The notes below the pieces were generated by a model. It did not search any database. It saw only the letters and a list, made by a program, of their open reading frames with translations, and was not told where the DNA came from. Source: Bradyrhizobium sp. AUGA SZCCT0283 (GTDB lineage: Bacteria; Pseudomonadota; Alphaproteobacteria; Rhizobiales; Xanthobacteraceae). From it: a DNA stretch of 64,000 bases. The translations under genes were made by a program, and so were the position numbers. This document shows, piece by piece, positions 17,470-26,115 of the stretch (positions within the stretch are counted from its first letter, which is position 1; each line of letters opens with the position of its first letter). Location of the stretch: positions 90,267 through 154,266 of the forward strand of contig NZ_JAFCLU010000020.1 of the NCBI RefSeq assembly GCF_018130385.1, given 5' to 3'.

Positions 17470-17580
17470 GGAAGCCGGTTACCCGGCGTGTTTTCGCCGC
17501 ATTAACGTCAAAGCTTCAAGCTTGAGTGCTTAAACCTTGTCAAATCATGATATTTCACAGCGGCGTCACGCGGGGCAGCA

Positions 17581-17919
17581 ATGCAAATGAAACTTCTGGC
17601 TCTCCTCATCGCCGGCACGGCCCTCACCGGCTGCTGCGCCTCCGGCACTGGCTGCTCGACAACGACGACGCCAGGTACGCCGATTGCCTGGGATGGGTTG
17701 GGAGAACCGCCGACGGCAAATGACGCGCCGGGCGAGGAAAAGCGGCCGGCAAAGCGAAGAACAGCCCGCAATCGCGAGATCATTCTCGGCCCGTTGAATG
17801 ACGCCCCGGCCCAGGCGGACGCCAAAGCGCGGTATGACGAGTGGACGCGGCAGCCCAACGAAGACGTCGAGGCCGACGCACGGCTCGCACGGCAAACCAA
17901 GATTTGCAGGGGTTGCTAA
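17581..17919 (+). CDS. Small lipoprotein, hypothetical
   Basis: 112 residues. The N-terminus MQMKLLALLIAGTALTGC gives a clear lipobox with the lipidated Cys at 18, so it should be membrane-anchored. The mature part is Thr/Pro-rich, then charged, with KRPAKRRTARNREI and a closing ICRGC. No domain is recognised. It precedes the convergent TetR gene. Confidence 0.75.
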   Translation: MQMKLLALLIAGTALTGCCASGTGCSTTTTPGTPIAWDGLGEPPTANDAPGEEKRPAKRRTARNREIILGPLNDAPAQADAKARYDEWTRQPNEDVEADARLARQTKICRGC

Positions 17920-17991
17920 GCGGCTCACCACCCGCGCCGTTCGCCGCGCAGATCCATCCCGACGCCAACAAGCTCCCGCAAAGCCGCCGCC

Positions 17992-18726
17992 CTACCCCAC
18001 CGACGGTCGAGGCACCGTCGAACGCAGCATCGCATCCAGGAGCTGATCGACCCCGGTGCCTTCGGGCAGCCGGTGCAGGATGTCCTTCAGCCGCCCGTCG
18101 AGCAACAGCATCGTGAAGCCGTGCACCAGCGACCACGCGCGGGCAATCGCGGCGGCCTGGTCGAGCGAGAGCGTCTCCAGCGCCTCGCCGGTAAGTTTCT
18201 CGTTACGGCCGGCTCCGATCGCGCTCGCCAATCCTTCGAAGGAGGCGGTCGCCGCCTCGTGCAGCGAGGGCCGCGTCATGTCGAGCCGCTCGGTGCGGAA
18301 CATCAGCCCGTACATGCCGGGACGCGCCTGCGCATAGGCGACATAGGCCTTGGCGCGCGCCAGCGCCTTCATCAGCGGGTGGGTTTCGGTCTTGCCAGCC
18401 GCCACCATGGCCGCGTTGAAGCGCCGAAAGCCGATCGCGGCGAGTTCGCTCAGGAGCCCGGTGAGATCGCCGAAATGATGGGTCGGCGCGGCATGCGATA
18501 CCCCCGCCTCGCGCGCCACCGCCCTCAGCGTCAGGCCCGACAGCCCATCGCGCTCCAGCACCCGCTCGGCGGCGGCGAGCAAGGCGTCGTGCAGATCGCC
18601 ATGATGATAAGGGGTCTCGCCGGCTGGACGGCGACGCCGGCCTGCCGGCCTTTCCGCTACGGGCTTCGCCGGCCTGCGCCTTGCGGCGGGGCGGATCGTT
18701 CTGGTTTCTCGCGATGTTCTTGCCAT
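17992..18726 (-). CDS. TetR family regulator of the 18-22 kb gene set
   Basis: 244 residues from ATG at 18726; an upstream start at 18789 would read through the promoter. A basic Arg/Pro leader is followed by the helix-turn-helix at about 40-85 (HGDLHDALLAAAERVLERDG, LRAVAREAGVSHAAPTHHFG) and a TetR_C/WHG-type ligand domain (YVAYAQARPGMYGLMFR, AWSLVHGFTMLLLDGRL). It is divergent from the carotenoid oxygenase gene. The (C/T)TTTAC-N3-GTAAAG palindromes in that gap and at 20845-20914 are its likely operators, so it probably represses both promoters and itself. Confidence 0.9.
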   Translation of the reverse strand: MARTSRETRTIRPAARRRPAKPVAERPAGRRRRPAGETPYHHGDLHDALLAAAERVLERDGLSGLTLRAVAREAGVSHAAPTHHFGDLTGLLSELAAIGFRRFNAAMVAAGKTETHPLMKALARAKAYVAYAQARPGMYGLMFRTERLDMTRPSLHEAATASFEGLASAIGAGRNEKLTGEALETLSLDQAAAIARAWSLVHGFTMLLLDGRLKDILHRLPEGTGVDQLLDAMLRSTVPRPSVG

Positions 18727-18747
18727 ACGACTCCTTATAGCCGCAAT

Positions 18748-18820
18748 TTTTACACTGTAAAGATTTTGCTTGACGCCCGGCCGCAACATCCCTACTGATA
18801 TCTTTACGATGTAAAGATAT
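18748..18820 (+). promoter_or_regulatory. Promoter with twin TetR-type operators before carotenoid oxygenase
   Basis: O1 at 18748-18762 reads TTTTAC-ACT-GTAAAG; O2 at 18798-18820 is a perfect 23-bp palindrome around CTTTAC-GAT-GTAAAG. A TTGACG -35 box lies between them at 18770-18775, with a TACTGA-like -10 near 18793. O2 ends 19 bp before the ATG. The layout recurs nearly base for base at 20845-20914. Confidence 0.75.
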
Positions 18821-18839
18821 ATACCAGAGGAAACGTGAG

Positions 18840-20243
18840 ATGCTCGACCAGGTGAAGACCGAGGCGGCCCGAACCAATCTGGCGCCGATCCCGATGGAAT
18901 GCGACGCGCCGCATCTCAAGGTGACCGGCGAATTGCCGCGCGAGCTCAACGGCACGCTTTATCGCAACGGCCCCAACCCGCAATTCGATGCCCCCGGCGC
19001 GCACTGGTTCGTCGGCGACGGCATGCTGCACGCCTTCCATCTGGAGAACGGTCGCGCCAGCTACCGCAACCGCTGGGTCCGCACCCCGAAATGGCTGGCC
19101 GAGCACGACGCCGGCCGCGCGCTGTTCGGCGGCTTCGGCCGCAAGCTGCCGGGTGCGCCGGCCGGAATCACTGACGACGGCGGTGTCGCCAACACCAACA
19201 TCATCTTCCATGGCGGAAAGCTGCTGGCGCTGGAGGAAGGCCATCTGCCGACCGAGATCGAGCCCGGCACACTCAACCGTCTCGGCTATTGCGACTACAA
19301 CGGCGCCATCAAGGGCCCCTTCACCGCGCATCCCAAGATCGACCCCGTGACCGGCGAGATGGTGTTCTTCGGCTATAACGCCGCGGGCCCCCTGACCCCC
19401 GCCCTCTCCTTCGGATCCGTCAACGCCCAAGGCGTGGTGACGCGGTTCGATCGTTTCGAATCCCCCTATGCCAGCATGGTCCACGACTTCATCGTCACCG
19501 AAAATCACCTGCTGTTTCCGATCCTGCCCATCACCGGCAGCATGGAGCGCGCAATGCGCGGCAAGCCGCCTTACGCCTGGGAGCCGGAGAAAGGCGCTTA
19601 CGTCGGCGTCATGAAGCGCAACGGTTCGGCAAAGGATCTGGTTTGGTTCCGCGCCGAGAGCTGCTACGTCTTCCACGTCATGAATGCGTGGGAAGAAGGC
19701 AACCGCATCATTGCCGACGTGATGCAGTTCGAGGAAGCGCCGCTATTCCCCCATCCCGACGGTTCAAAGACCGATCCGCAGAAATCACGCGCGCGGTACT
19801 GCCGCTGGACTTTCGACCTCGCAGGCAATACCGACCGCTTCACGCAAACCTATCTCGACGATCTGACCGGCGAATTCCCGCGCATCGACGACCGCCGCGC
19901 GGGACAGGCGAACAGCCATGGCTGGTACGCCTGCGCCAACCCTGATTTGCCGATGTTCGGCGCGCTGTCGGGCATCGTGCATGTCGACGGCAAGGGCAAG
20001 CGGCTCGGCCATTATCTGCTGCCCGCCGGCGACACGATTTCCGAGCCGGTGTTTGTCGAACGCAGCAGTGAGGCAAGCGAGGGCGATGGCTGGCTGCTAT
20101 CAGCGGTCTGGCGCGCGCAGGAGAATCGCAGCGATCTTGCGGTGTTCAACGCCCAGGATGTCGAATCAGGTCCCGTCGCGCTGGTGCATCTCGGCCATCG
20201 CATGCCCGACGGTTTCCACGGCAACTGGGTCGGCCCGGCGTAA
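18840..20243 (+). CDS. Carotenoid cleavage oxygenase family protein
   Basis: 467 residues. A seven-bladed propeller non-haem iron dioxygenase: the four iron-binding histidines are visible at H164 (TAHPK), H215 (MVHDF), H279 (VFHVM) and H460 (GFHGN), with HWFVGDGMLHAF near 56-67. The family cleaves a double bond of carotenoids, apocarotenoids or lignostilbenes; the substrate cannot be chosen from sequence. Its promoter carries two TetR operators, and the MAPEG gene follows after a repeat. Confidence 0.93.
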   Translation: MLDQVKTEAARTNLAPIPMECDAPHLKVTGELPRELNGTLYRNGPNPQFDAPGAHWFVGDGMLHAFHLENGRASYRNRWVRTPKWLAEHDAGRALFGGFGRKLPGAPAGITDDGGVANTNIIFHGGKLLALEEGHLPTEIEPGTLNRLGYCDYNGAIKGPFTAHPKIDPVTGEMVFFGYNAAGPLTPALSFGSVNAQGVVTRFDRFESPYASMVHDFIVTENHLLFPILPITGSMERAMRGKPPYAWEPEKGAYVGVMKRNGSAKDLVWFRAESCYVFHVMNAWEEGNRIIADVMQFEEAPLFPHPDGSKTDPQKSRARYCRWTFDLAGNTDRFTQTYLDDLTGEFPRIDDRRAGQANSHGWYACANPDLPMFGALSGIVHVDGKGKRLGHYLLPAGDTISEPVFVERSSEASEGDGWLLSAVWRAQENRSDLAVFNAQDVESGPVALVHLGHRMPDGFHGNWVGPA

Positions 20244-20255
20244 GGCGTTCAACTC

Positions 20256-20354
20256 TGTCATTCTCCGATGTGCAATTGCACATCATAGGCAGCCCGGCGG
20301 GCTGAGCCCGGAATCCATCTCCGTCAAGGATTCCGGGCGCCCCGGAATGACGGC
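20256..20354. repeat. Dispersed palindromic repeat with 18-bp perfect palindrome
   Basis: The gap after the carotenoid oxygenase contains GATGTGCAATTGCACATC (20267-20284, perfect) followed by GAGCCCGGAATCC..GGATTCCGGGCG..CCGGAATGACG, a second inverted pair. This is the general type of intergenic repeat common in Bradyrhizobium. Confidence 0.65.
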
Positions 20355-20383
20355 ATCAATAGACAGCCCCGGAGGAGACACCC

Positions 20384-20782
20384 GTGCACCTGCCCTCGAT
20401 CACATCAGCCTATCTCGCCCTTCTCGCCCTGCTCTATACCGTGCTCGCCGTTCAAGTCGGGCGGCTGCGCCAGCGCGACCGGGCAGCTTTCGGCGACAAT
20501 GGAAGCCAACAACTGCGCAGCGCGATCCGCGCGCATGCCAACTTCATCGAATACGTCCCGATCATCACGCTGATGGTGGCGATGCTGGAAATGTCCGGCC
20601 TGGCGGCGATGTGGGTCCATCTGTTGATGGGCGCGTTATTGGTCTCGCGGCTGCTGCACCCGCTCGGCATGTACGCTGCGCCCAATACGCTGCAATTCCG
20701 CATCGGCCGGGTCGGCGGCATCACGGTCACGTTTGTTTTACTGCTCGCCTGCGCCCTCACGATCCTGGCGCGCGTCATATAG
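20384..20782 (+). CDS. MAPEG family membrane protein
   Basis: 132 residues from GTG at 20384 with a perfect GGAGGAG site. Four membrane helices and the family motif RAHANFIEYVPI (about 48-59) identify MAPEG, the membrane-associated eicosanoid/glutathione metabolism fold. Many members conjugate glutathione or act as peroxidases. It lies between the two TetR-operator promoters and could belong to the same response. Confidence 0.9.
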   Translation: MHLPSITSAYLALLALLYTVLAVQVGRLRQRDRAAFGDNGSQQLRSAIRAHANFIEYVPIITLMVAMLEMSGLAAMWVHLLMGALLVSRLLHPLGMYAAPNTLQFRIGRVGGITVTFVLLLACALTILARVI

Positions 20783-20844
20783 GGCCGCCCAATCTATCCG
20801 CAACTCATTGCAAATACGTTTATTTTATCGCCCTCGGATCTAAT

Positions 20845-20914
20845 TTTGACACTGTAAAGATTTTTCTTGACGACCCTCAGGGCTACGCCTAGTGTATCTT
20901 TACGATGTAAAGAT
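20845..20914 (+). promoter_or_regulatory. Second twin-operator promoter, before membrane protein pair
   Basis: O1 at 20845-20859 reads TTTGAC-ACT-GTAAAG; O2 at 20896-20914 is ATCTTTAC-GAT-GTAAAGAT. TTGACG lies at 20867-20872, 13 bases after the start of GTAAAG, exactly as in the first promoter. O2 ends 19 bp before the ATG at 20934. Confidence 0.75.
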
Positions 20915-20933
20915 TAGCTTCCGAGAAGCCGCC

Positions 20934-21512
20934 ATGACCGTTTTCCTTATCCTCGCCCCCTTCGGTTCGTTCGCCCTGCTGATGCTGGTGACCTCGGCCG
21001 AGATCAGCCTGTTCGCATCGGCGGCGGTCTGCCTTGCCGTCATCGGCATAGACGTCTATCGCGGCCGTTCGATCAAGATGCTCGGCGCAGGCTGCGTCAT
21101 CGTGTTCGCCGGACTGGGCGCCTACATCTGGCTGGTCGATCCGAACCTGAGCCATTCGGCCGTCAAGCTGATGGTCGATATCGGCGTACTCGCAATCTCG
21201 CTGGCATCGCTCATCATCCGCAAGCCGTTCATTCTGCAATATGCGCTTGAGAAGGTCGATGCCGAGACGGCCAAGCAGCCCGGCTTCAAGAAGGCGATCT
21301 ATCTCATCACCTGGGCGTGGACCGGCGCCTTCGTCCTGATGATCGCCGGCAACCTGCTGACGATCTATGTGCCGGGCCTGCCGATCTGGTCCGGACTCGT
21401 GATCGCCTTCGCCGCCCGCAACGGTGCCGCCTTCTTCACGACATGGTATCCACAATATCGCAAGGCGAAGTATGGTGCCGCGCCGGCGAACGCCCTCCCC
21501 GGCACCCACTAA
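20934..21512 (+). CDS. Hypothetical polytopic membrane protein under TetR-type operators
   Basis: 192 residues from ATG at 20934; an upstream GTG at 20892 would start inside the operator and is rejected. Five or six hydrophobic segments are visible (about 3-25, 30-45, 50-68, 75-92, 120-145, 150-165). No signature of a known transporter is seen. It is followed 44 bp later by an IspZ-like gene and shares its operator design with the carotenoid oxygenase. Confidence 0.75.
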   Translation: MTVFLILAPFGSFALLMLVTSAEISLFASAAVCLAVIGIDVYRGRSIKMLGAGCVIVFAGLGAYIWLVDPNLSHSAVKLMVDIGVLAISLASLIIRKPFILQYALEKVDAETAKQPGFKKAIYLITWAWTGAFVLMIAGNLLTIYVPGLPIWSGLVIAFAARNGAAFFTTWYPQYRKAKYGAAPANALPGTH

Positions 21513-21556
21513 GTTACCTTTCGACCCGCAACAACCATCCAGCAGAAAGCAAGCCG

Positions 21557-22114
21557 ATGAAGGACGTATTCGCCAGACTGGGCGCCGATTTTTTCTCCAC
21601 CATCCTGTTCATCGCGATCTATCTCACCACCGACAACGTGCTGCTGGCGACCGGCGTGGCGATCGCCGGTGCCATCGCGCAGGTGATCTACTCGCGCGTC
21701 AAGGGCAAGGAGCTCGGCTACATGACCTGGGCGAGCCTGGCGCTGGTCATCGTGCTCGGCAGTGCGACGCTGCTCACCCACGACCCGCGCTTCGTGCTGG
21801 CAAAACCCGCGATCGGGCATTTCGCGATCGGCGTCATCATGCTCAAGCGCGGATGGATGTTGCGCTATATGCCGGCGATCGTGACACAGACCATCCCCGA
21901 ATACGTCACCTTCGCGGGCTATGCCTGGGCCGGACTGTGTTTCGTGCTCGCCGCCGGCACCATCGGTGTCGCTGCCACCGGCGACATGAAGCTGTGGACG
22001 TTCTACGTGACCGTCGTCCTGGTCGGCGCCAAGATTGCCGCCTTCGCAATTCAATACGTCGCGTTTCGTGTTTTGGTCGGCAGCCGGCTCCGCGCTGCCG
22101 CCCAGCGCGCCTGA
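21557..22114 (+). CDS. IspZ/YciB-like inner-membrane protein
   Basis: 185 residues from ATG at 21557. Start LGADFFSTILFIAIYLTTDNVLLATGVAIAGA (in parts) and the later KGKELGYMTWASLALVIVLGSATLLTHDPRFVLAKPAI region match the IspZ/YciB family of five-helix membrane proteins, known for roles in septation and envelope integrity. It is shorter and more diverged than the housekeeping family member, so this may be a specialised paralogue. Co-transcribed with the preceding membrane protein. Confidence 0.75.
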   Translation: MKDVFARLGADFFSTILFIAIYLTTDNVLLATGVAIAGAIAQVIYSRVKGKELGYMTWASLALVIVLGSATLLTHDPRFVLAKPAIGHFAIGVIMLKRGWMLRYMPAIVTQTIPEYVTFAGYAWAGLCFVLAAGTIGVAATGDMKLWTFYVTVVLVGAKIAAFAIQYVAFRVLVGSRLRAAAQRA

Positions 22115-22241
22115 AAATACCCGTCAAAAGGACGCTTGAGACGGTTGGGCTTGTATGGCGAGATGGGCTATACCGCCGATCGAGTTTGGCGGATCTCGCA
22201 AGCCATTCCGGTTTGCCGGGAAGAAATGTCGGGAGACAAAG

Positions 22242-22538
22242 ATGGCCGTGGACGGAAACTGGAACATTACCCTCAGCACGCCGATGGGCGAACGCAAGAC
22301 GACGCTTTCGTTGAATAGCGCGGGCGGCACGCTGACGGGCACGCAGGGCGCCGACGGCAATTCCGGCGAAATTTTTGACGGCACCGTCAACGGCGACGAC
22401 GTCGCCTGGAAAATCTCCATCACCAACCCGATGCCGCTCACGCTCGCCTTCTCCGGCAAAGTCTCCGGCGACAGCATGTCCGGCGAAGCGGGCATCGGCC
22501 CGATGGGCAGCTTCCCCTTCACGGGATCGCGGGCGTAA
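22242..22538 (+). CDS. Small beta-rich hypothetical protein
   Basis: 98 residues from ATG at 22242, with GGGAG upstream. The sequence alternates short strands: WNITLSTPMGERKTTLSL, GTLTGTQGADGNSGEIFDGTVNGDDVAW, LAFSGKVSGDSMSGEAG, GSFPFTGSRA. This suggests a small beta-barrel of the calycin-like kind. It has no signal peptide and no catalytic motif. It precedes a secreted SH3-type protein by 44 bp, perhaps in one transcript. Confidence 0.75.
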   Translation: MAVDGNWNITLSTPMGERKTTLSLNSAGGTLTGTQGADGNSGEIFDGTVNGDDVAWKISITNPMPLTLAFSGKVSGDSMSGEAGIGPMGSFPFTGSRA

Positions 22539-22582
22539 CCCCAATGGCGAGGAGGCCGCAACGCCTTCTCGTTCTCTCATCC

Positions 22583-23551
22583 ATGCGCAAGCTGGTTCTG
22601 TTTTCGATCGCCGCCCTCGTCTCGCTGGCGGGTGCGGCGATCGCGCAAGCGCCGGAGCCTGAACCGGCGTGGCGCAGAAGTGCGCTCGCCTTCGTACCGG
22701 CCGGCTATATCGGGGGCGATGCCTATCGCACCGATGAAGCCGCGATGACCGGCTATCTCGCCGTCTATCCGGCGAATGCGAGTGATCCAAAATCTCCGGC
22801 AAGCGTATTCGCACCGCGACAGGCGCTTGTCGTCAAGCTGACACGAGGCGACGGCGGCCTGCGCGCCGCAGCGGCAGAATTGCAACCGCGTGTCGATCCA
22901 ATCCGCGGCAATCGCGACACCACGATGACCGACCCGGATGGCGAGGAACGCCAATTCGAAAAAATGGACGCAGAACTCGCGGCCGATCGCGCGAAACTCC
23001 CCGAGGGTACCGAACCCTGCAGTCTCCGCGCCTGGTCTTGGGATCGTGACCCCAAGGGTCTTAACGTGCGCGCCGAACCATCGGTGAAGGCGCGCGTGCT
23101 CGGCACGCTGCCGCCACCCTACCGGCTCAAGATGGGCGGCAGCGAGAACACGCCGGAAGGCGGCTGGCTGACCGAATTTCGCATCATCGGCTTCAAGGAC
23201 GGCTGGTTCCTGATCGAGGGCGCGACCCCGCCGGGCAAGGAATATGAGGACGAAAAGAAATATCCGCGCAACGCGCCAAAGCCCTATTCGGGGCGCGGCT
23301 GGGTCGCGGCCAACAAGGTCGGCGCGAACTATGCCAATGGCGCCACCCGCATGGGCGGACTATTCCAGGCACCCTTTGCCGATGCGAAATGGACGCCCGC
23401 GCAGCGCAAGCTCGGCGGCACGCTCGACACCGACGGCGGCCCGAAACGCCTGCTCGCCTGCAGCGGCCATTGGGGTCTGGTGGAAAGCCATGACGGCGTA
23501 CGCGGCTGGTGGCGAAGCCTGTGCTCCAACCAGGTGACAAATTGTAGCTGA
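22583..23551 (+). CDS. Secreted bacterial SH3-domain protein
   Basis: 322 residues from ATG at 22583. MRKLVLFSIAALVSLAGAAIAQ is a Sec signal peptide. Near the middle, GLNVRAEPSVKARVLGTLPPP is the hallmark of a bacterial SH3 (SH3b) domain that binds cell-wall peptide, continued by GWFLIEGATPPG. The C-terminal part has paired cysteines (LLACSGHWG, RSLCSN). It is likely periplasmic; its binding partner is unknown. Confidence 0.8.
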   Translation: MRKLVLFSIAALVSLAGAAIAQAPEPEPAWRRSALAFVPAGYIGGDAYRTDEAAMTGYLAVYPANASDPKSPASVFAPRQALVVKLTRGDGGLRAAAAELQPRVDPIRGNRDTTMTDPDGEERQFEKMDAELAADRAKLPEGTEPCSLRAWSWDRDPKGLNVRAEPSVKARVLGTLPPPYRLKMGGSENTPEGGWLTEFRIIGFKDGWFLIEGATPPGKEYEDEKKYPRNAPKPYSGRGWVAANKVGANYANGATRMGGLFQAPFADAKWTPAQRKLGGTLDTDGGPKRLLACSGHWGLVESHDGVRGWWRSLCSNQVTNCS

Positions 23552-23586
23552 TGTGGTGGTCGCCCGCACGGGGCTAACGAACGCCG

Positions 23587-24255
23587 CTAGAACCAAATCT
23601 GCATCGGCAGCCCGTACTTGTCTGGCGGTGGTAATCCGACGCTGCCTACAGGTTCGTGCGCGGCAATCGCCACGGCACACGCGTCCAGGACGTCGTCACG
23701 TTTTGCACCGGTCCCGATCCGCATTTTGGTGAGCCATTGATCGATATCGCGAAATCCGCTTCGCTTGAGCAACGTCCGGCGAAGGAAATCTCCTTCCTCG
23801 GACTTCTTCGACGGCAAGGGCCTGTTTGCGTTCAACCGTAGAAAGACCAGCTCCGGATGAACCTCGCGGACGTCCAGCGAGCGATGCGCACGCAGGAACG
23901 CGTCAACCTGCATGATCTTGGGACCGAGATGCCAAAGCTGGCGTGAGACGCGCTTTTGGCCGCGTTGCTCGCATTCCTTGTTCGCTTCATCGGGATCTCT
24001 GAAGTCTTGCCAAATCCAGCGCCGCGCGCCCGTGAAAACGCGCGAGGTGTGCGGTCGTAACTTGTCGCGGGCAAGGAGGTCGCAGGCCCGCTCGCCGTCA
24101 TCGGTCATGCCGATGGGGATATCGATCGCAGCGCGATCAAAGCCGACCGACAGCGCCTCGGCTATGTCGCGACAGAAGCTGATCCTGTTGAGGTGGCCGT
24201 CTAGAAGTACGACGACCCAGCCCTTGCTGAACCCGTCGAGGCCGAGCGCCCTCAC
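23587..24255 (-). CDS. DUF429 family protein (predicted RNase H-like nuclease)
   Basis: 222 residues from GTG at 24255, overlapping the fumarase stop by four bases (GTGA). DUF429 proteins adopt an RNase H-like fold: an LGLDGFSKGWVVVLL first strand with the acidic residue, AAIDIPIGMTDDGERACDLLARDKL, HPELVFLRLN, and a C-terminal KRDDVLDACAVAIAA helix with two Asp. These supply the candidate metal-binding acids. Substrate unknown. Coupled translation with fumarase is unusual but may be only positional. Confidence 0.85.
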   Translation of the reverse strand: MRALGLDGFSKGWVVVLLDGHLNRISFCRDIAEALSVGFDRAAIDIPIGMTDDGERACDLLARDKLRPHTSRVFTGARRWIWQDFRDPDEANKECEQRGQKRVSRQLWHLGPKIMQVDAFLRAHRSLDVREVHPELVFLRLNANRPLPSKKSEEGDFLRRTLLKRSGFRDIDQWLTKMRIGTGAKRDDVLDACAVAIAAHEPVGSVGLPPPDKYGLPMQIWF

Positions 24256-25904
24256 CCCAGATTCAATTCCTTGAAGAAGTCGTTGCCCTTGTCGTCGATG
24301 ATGATGAAGGCCGGGAAGTCCACCACCTCGATGCGCCAGATCGCTTCCATGCCGAGTTCGGGATATTCGACGACCTCGACCTTCTTGATGCAGTGCTCGG
24401 CGAGGTTTGCCGCAGCGCCGCCGATCGAGCCGAGATAGAAGCCGCCGTGCTTCTTGCAGGCCTCGCGCACCGCGACCGCGCGGTTGCCCTTGGCGACCAT
24501 CACCATCGACCCGCCCGCCGCCTGGAACTGGTCGACGAAGGAATCCATGCGGCCCGCGGTGGTCGGGCCGAACGCGCCGGAGGCGTAGCCGTCGGGCGTC
24601 TTGGCGGGACCGGCGTAATACACCGGATGGTTCTTGAAGTAGTCCGGCAGCGGCTCGCCCTTCTCCAGCCGCTCGCGCAATTTGGCGTGGGCGGAATCGC
24701 GGGCCACGATCATGGTGCCGGTCATCGAGACCCGCGTCTTGATCGGATATTGCGACAGCGTCGCCAAAATCTCCTTCATCGGCTTGTTGAGGTCGATCTT
24801 CACGACCTCGCCGCCGAGCGACTGTTCGACTGCCGGCAGATATTGCGCCGGGTTATGCTCGAGCTCCTCGAGATAGACTCCGTCTTTTGTAATCTTGCCG
24901 AGCACCTGGCGGTCCGCCGAGCAAGACACGCCGAGCCCGATCGGCAGCGATGCACCATGGCGCGGCATCCGGATCACGCGCACGTCGTGGCAGAAATATT
25001 TTCCGCCGAACTGCGCGCCGACGCCGAGCGATTGCGTCATCTTGAGAATTTCCTGCTCCATCTCGAGGTCGCGGAACGCATTACCGTCCGCCGAGCCCTG
25101 GGTCGGCAGCGCATCGAGATAGCGCGCGGACGCCAGCTTCACCGTCTTCATGCAGAGCTCGGCTGAAGTGCCGCCGATCACAATGGCAAGGTGATAGGGC
25201 GGGCACGCCGCGGTGCCGAGCGTCAGCACCTTCTCCTTCAAAAACGCCAGCAGGCGATCCCTGGTCAGCACCGACGGCGTCGCCTGGAACAGAAAGCTCT
25301 TGTTGGCGGAACCGCCGCCCTTGGCCATGAACATGAACTTGTAAGCGTCATCGCCCTCGGCATAGATCTCGCATTGCGCCGGCATGTTGTTGGCGGTGTT
25401 CTTTTCCTCATACATCGACAACGGCGCCACCTGCGAATAGCGCAAGTTACGGCGCAGATAGGCGTCGCGCGCGCCTTCCGAGAGCGCCGCCTCGTCGTCG
25501 CCATCGGTGATGACGTTGCAGCCCTTCTTGCCCATGATGATCGCAGTGCCGGTATCCTGGCACATCGGCAACACGCCGCCGGCAGCGATGTTGGCGTTCT
25601 TCAGGAAGTCGAAGGCGACGAACTTGTCGTTGTCGCTGGCTTCCTTGTCTTCCAGGATTGAGCGCAACTGCTTCAGGTGGCCCGGGCGCAGGTAGTGATT
25701 GATGTCGCCGAAGGCCGCCTCCGACAGCGCCCGCAGCGCCTCGCGCGACACCACCAGCATGTCCTTGCCAAGCACCTTCTCGACCCGCACGCCCTCGGCC
25801 GTGATCTTCCTGTAGGGCGTGGTGTCCGGCCCCAGCGGAAACAGCGGCGTATGCTTGTAGGGCGGAACGGGCTTCTGGTCGGGAAAGGCGGTCGGGGCGT
25901 TCAT
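24252..25904 (-). CDS. Class I (iron-sulfur) fumarate hydratase
   Basis: 550 residues, the full size of FumA/FumB-type enzymes. Fumarase interconverts fumarate and malate in the TCA cycle. The N-terminal domain has ICQDTGTAIIMGKKG-type residues (PMCQDTGTA), TAACPPYHLAIVIGGTSAE and GVSCSADRQ, giving the three Cys ligands of the oxygen-sensitive 4Fe-4S cluster. The C-terminal swivelling domain has the KTPDGYASGAFGPTTAGRMDSF block. It is the first gene of a two-gene unit with DUF429. Confidence 0.95.
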   Translation of the reverse strand: MNAPTAFPDQKPVPPYKHTPLFPLGPDTTPYRKITAEGVRVEKVLGKDMLVVSREALRALSEAAFGDINHYLRPGHLKQLRSILEDKEASDNDKFVAFDFLKNANIAAGGVLPMCQDTGTAIIMGKKGCNVITDGDDEAALSEGARDAYLRRNLRYSQVAPLSMYEEKNTANNMPAQCEIYAEGDDAYKFMFMAKGGGSANKSFLFQATPSVLTRDRLLAFLKEKVLTLGTAACPPYHLAIVIGGTSAELCMKTVKLASARYLDALPTQGSADGNAFRDLEMEQEILKMTQSLGVGAQFGGKYFCHDVRVIRMPRHGASLPIGLGVSCSADRQVLGKITKDGVYLEELEHNPAQYLPAVEQSLGGEVVKIDLNKPMKEILATLSQYPIKTRVSMTGTMIVARDSAHAKLRERLEKGEPLPDYFKNHPVYYAGPAKTPDGYASGAFGPTTAGRMDSFVDQFQAAGGSMVMVAKGNRAVAVREACKKHGGFYLGSIGGAAANLAEHCIKKVEVVEYPELGMEAIWRIEVVDFPAFIIIDDKGNDFFKELNLG

Positions 25905-26115
25905 GTCGATATCTCGGGTTGGAGCCGGCGGCGGCCAGAACGGCGCCGCGGCAGTAGACCCGTTCTAAGCATTTTTCGACCAAAAGGAAGGTTTGCTTGC
26001 CCGCCAGATGCGGCCGAAGCCGGCCAGTACGGCCGCCAATCGGCGATTGAACCGTTCCGGGCGCTCTTCAGACAAACCCGAGATTTCCGATTGTCCCTGA
26101 CCGATTGCGACTGTA

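Noticed and set aside
18798..18820. Palindrome read as a terminator
   Set aside because: AT-rich, no T-run, located between -35 and ATG and duplicated at another promoter, so an operator is the better reading.
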